NCBI GenBank assembly: GCA_023391625.1 | Contig: JAEWAN010000005.1 | Span: forward strand, 1-23,683 | Source of the DNA: Bacteroidota bacterium | GTDB lineage: Bacteria > Bacteroidota > Bacteroidia > Bacteroidales > Paludibacteraceae | Reading direction: 5' to 3' | DNA length: 23,683 bases | Shown here: piece by piece, positions 23,041 to 23,683 of the stretch | Layout of the letters: every line of letters begins with the position of its first letter | Numbering within the stretch: position 1 is the first letter of the stretch | Position numbers and translations under genes: made by a program | The notes under the pieces: model-generated | Told to the model about the DNA's origin: nothing | Database searches by the model: none | The model's input: only the letters and a program-made list of their open reading frames with translations

Positions 23041-23140
23041 GGCGTGACAGGGGGACGGGGATAATGTCACGCTCCCTTTCGCTTCTCTCGGCTGTGGCGC
23101 GTCGCGGAGCGTGACATTATCCCCGTCCCCCTGTCACGCC
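23041..23140. repeat. Perfect 35-bp inverted repeat, REP/MITE-like
   Basis: Bases 23041-23075 and 23106-23140 are exact reverse complements around a 30-base loop. Each arm contains GTGACA and TGTCAC around a G-rich GGGGGACGGGG segment, so each arm is itself an imperfect hairpin. It lies 2 bp past one gene stop and 18 bp before the stop of the convergent gene. It resembles REP or miniature transposable sequences and could also act as a bidirectional terminator. Confidence 0.8.
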
Positions 23141-23158
23141 CTTGTCACACCTTCGCGT

Positions 23159-23683
23159 CTACAGGTGCATCATCAGCCAGCTGATGAGGTCCTCCTCGAC
23201 CTCGAACTTGAGGTCGTCGTAGTTGTGGATCTCGTGGCGGTAGCCGGTGTAGAGCTTCGTGGTCACCTCATGCCCCGTGTCGGCCAGCCAGTTGGCGCAC
23301 TGGTAGACGCCCTCGCCGTAGTTGCCCACGGGGTCCTGGTCGCCGGCGACACAGAGGACGGGCAGGTCGGCGGGCACCTTCGCCGCCCACTCGGTGCCTT
23401 CGATGCAAAGCATCATGTCGATGAAGTCGCGCAGGCTCACGTTGTGCGTGGGATGCGTGAACGCGTCGAAGGGGTCCTCGGCGTGGTCCTTCTGCACGGA
23501 GGGGTCGTGGCAGATCCACTCGTTGCCGAGGGAGGCGCCCTCCTCGCAGCGGGCGAACATCCAGCCCATCAGCTCGCCCACGAAGGCCGGGTCGCTCTCA
23601 TGGCCCTTGCCGGCGGCGATGGCCTCGTCCAGCTTCGCGCGCACCTCGTGCGTGTTCTTGAAGATGCCGGTGGTGCCGCAGTA
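23159..23683 (-). CDS. Alpha/beta hydrolase, C-terminal part (5' end beyond the window)
   Basis: The visible 174 residues carry the last two members of a catalytic triad of the serine hydrolase fold: Asp in LCVAGDQDPVGNY and His in YTGYRHEIHNYDD, followed by a C-terminal helix ending WLMMHL. The nucleophile serine must lie in the missing N-terminal part. The pattern matches lysophospholipase/S33-type hydrolases that act on acyl esters. The frame is open to the last base. It is convergent with the lipocalin-like gene, with the large inverted repeat between. Confidence 0.85.
   Translation of the reverse strand, partial: YCGTTGIFKNTHEVRAKLDEAIAAGKGHESDPAFVGELMGWMFARCEEGASLGNEWICHDPSVQKDHAEDPFDAFTHPTHNVSLRDFIDMMLCIEGTEWAAKVPADLPVLCVAGDQDPVGNYGEGVYQCANWLADTGHEVTTKLYTGYRHEIHNYDDLKFEVEEDLISWLMMHL

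Overview
The window looks like chromosomal DNA of a GC-rich anaerobic gut actinobacterium, most likely Eggerthellaceae (Eggerthella, Gordonibacter or Adlercreutzia type). The reasons are GC-rich codon use in the flanking genes, a Tat-exported molybdopterin reductase with FeS, NrfD and TorD partners, LysR control beside it, and an oleate hydratase. The genus is inferred from gene content only.

Left flank (1-8859). The tail of an upstream gene overlaps a U32-family protein (78-1037). A four-gene operon on the minus strand follows: Tat-exported molybdopterin catalytic subunit (6155-3726), ferredoxin-like subunit with four FeS clusters (3710-3093), NrfD-like membrane subunit (3080-1938) and TorD-like chaperone (1795-1091). 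Together they would form a quinol-linked respiratory reductase whose substrate the sequence does not reveal. A LysR regulator (6481-7398) is divergent across a 325-bp region holding two inverted repeats. It is followed by an 87-residue protein that is only a LysR DNA-binding domain, and then by ychF (7795-8859).

Integrated island (about 8777-20439). The last 27 codons of ychF occur twice, at 8777-8859 and 20357-20439, 11,580 bp apart. They bracket a block of lower GC. Next to the left copy is a tyrosine recombinase (8909-10248) split by a one-base frameshift. The layout fits an element inserted in the 3' end of ychF that supplies a replacement end for the gene. Its cargo is an XRE repressor with a palindromic operator, a small two-helix membrane protein, a zinc-ribbon membrane protein, a gene-poor stretch with four decayed repeats, a 565-residue protein of unknown function, a dense array of GCGAAGC mini-hairpins, a small membrane-anchored protein, two related proteins resembling DUF2806, and an 85-residue protein near the right end. 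I recognise no conjugation, relaxase, capsid or restriction genes.

Right flank (20440-23683). After the original ychF terminator come oleate hydratase (minus strand), a small lipocalin-like protein (plus strand), a perfect 35-bp inverted repeat, and the 3' part of an alpha/beta hydrolase (minus strand) running off the window.

Best candidates for something undescribed are the ychF-targeted island itself, the tandem DUF2806-like pair, the membrane pair at 11025-12954, and the two repeat regions (13222-14168 and 16041-16259). No CRISPR array, rRNA or tRNA gene was seen.
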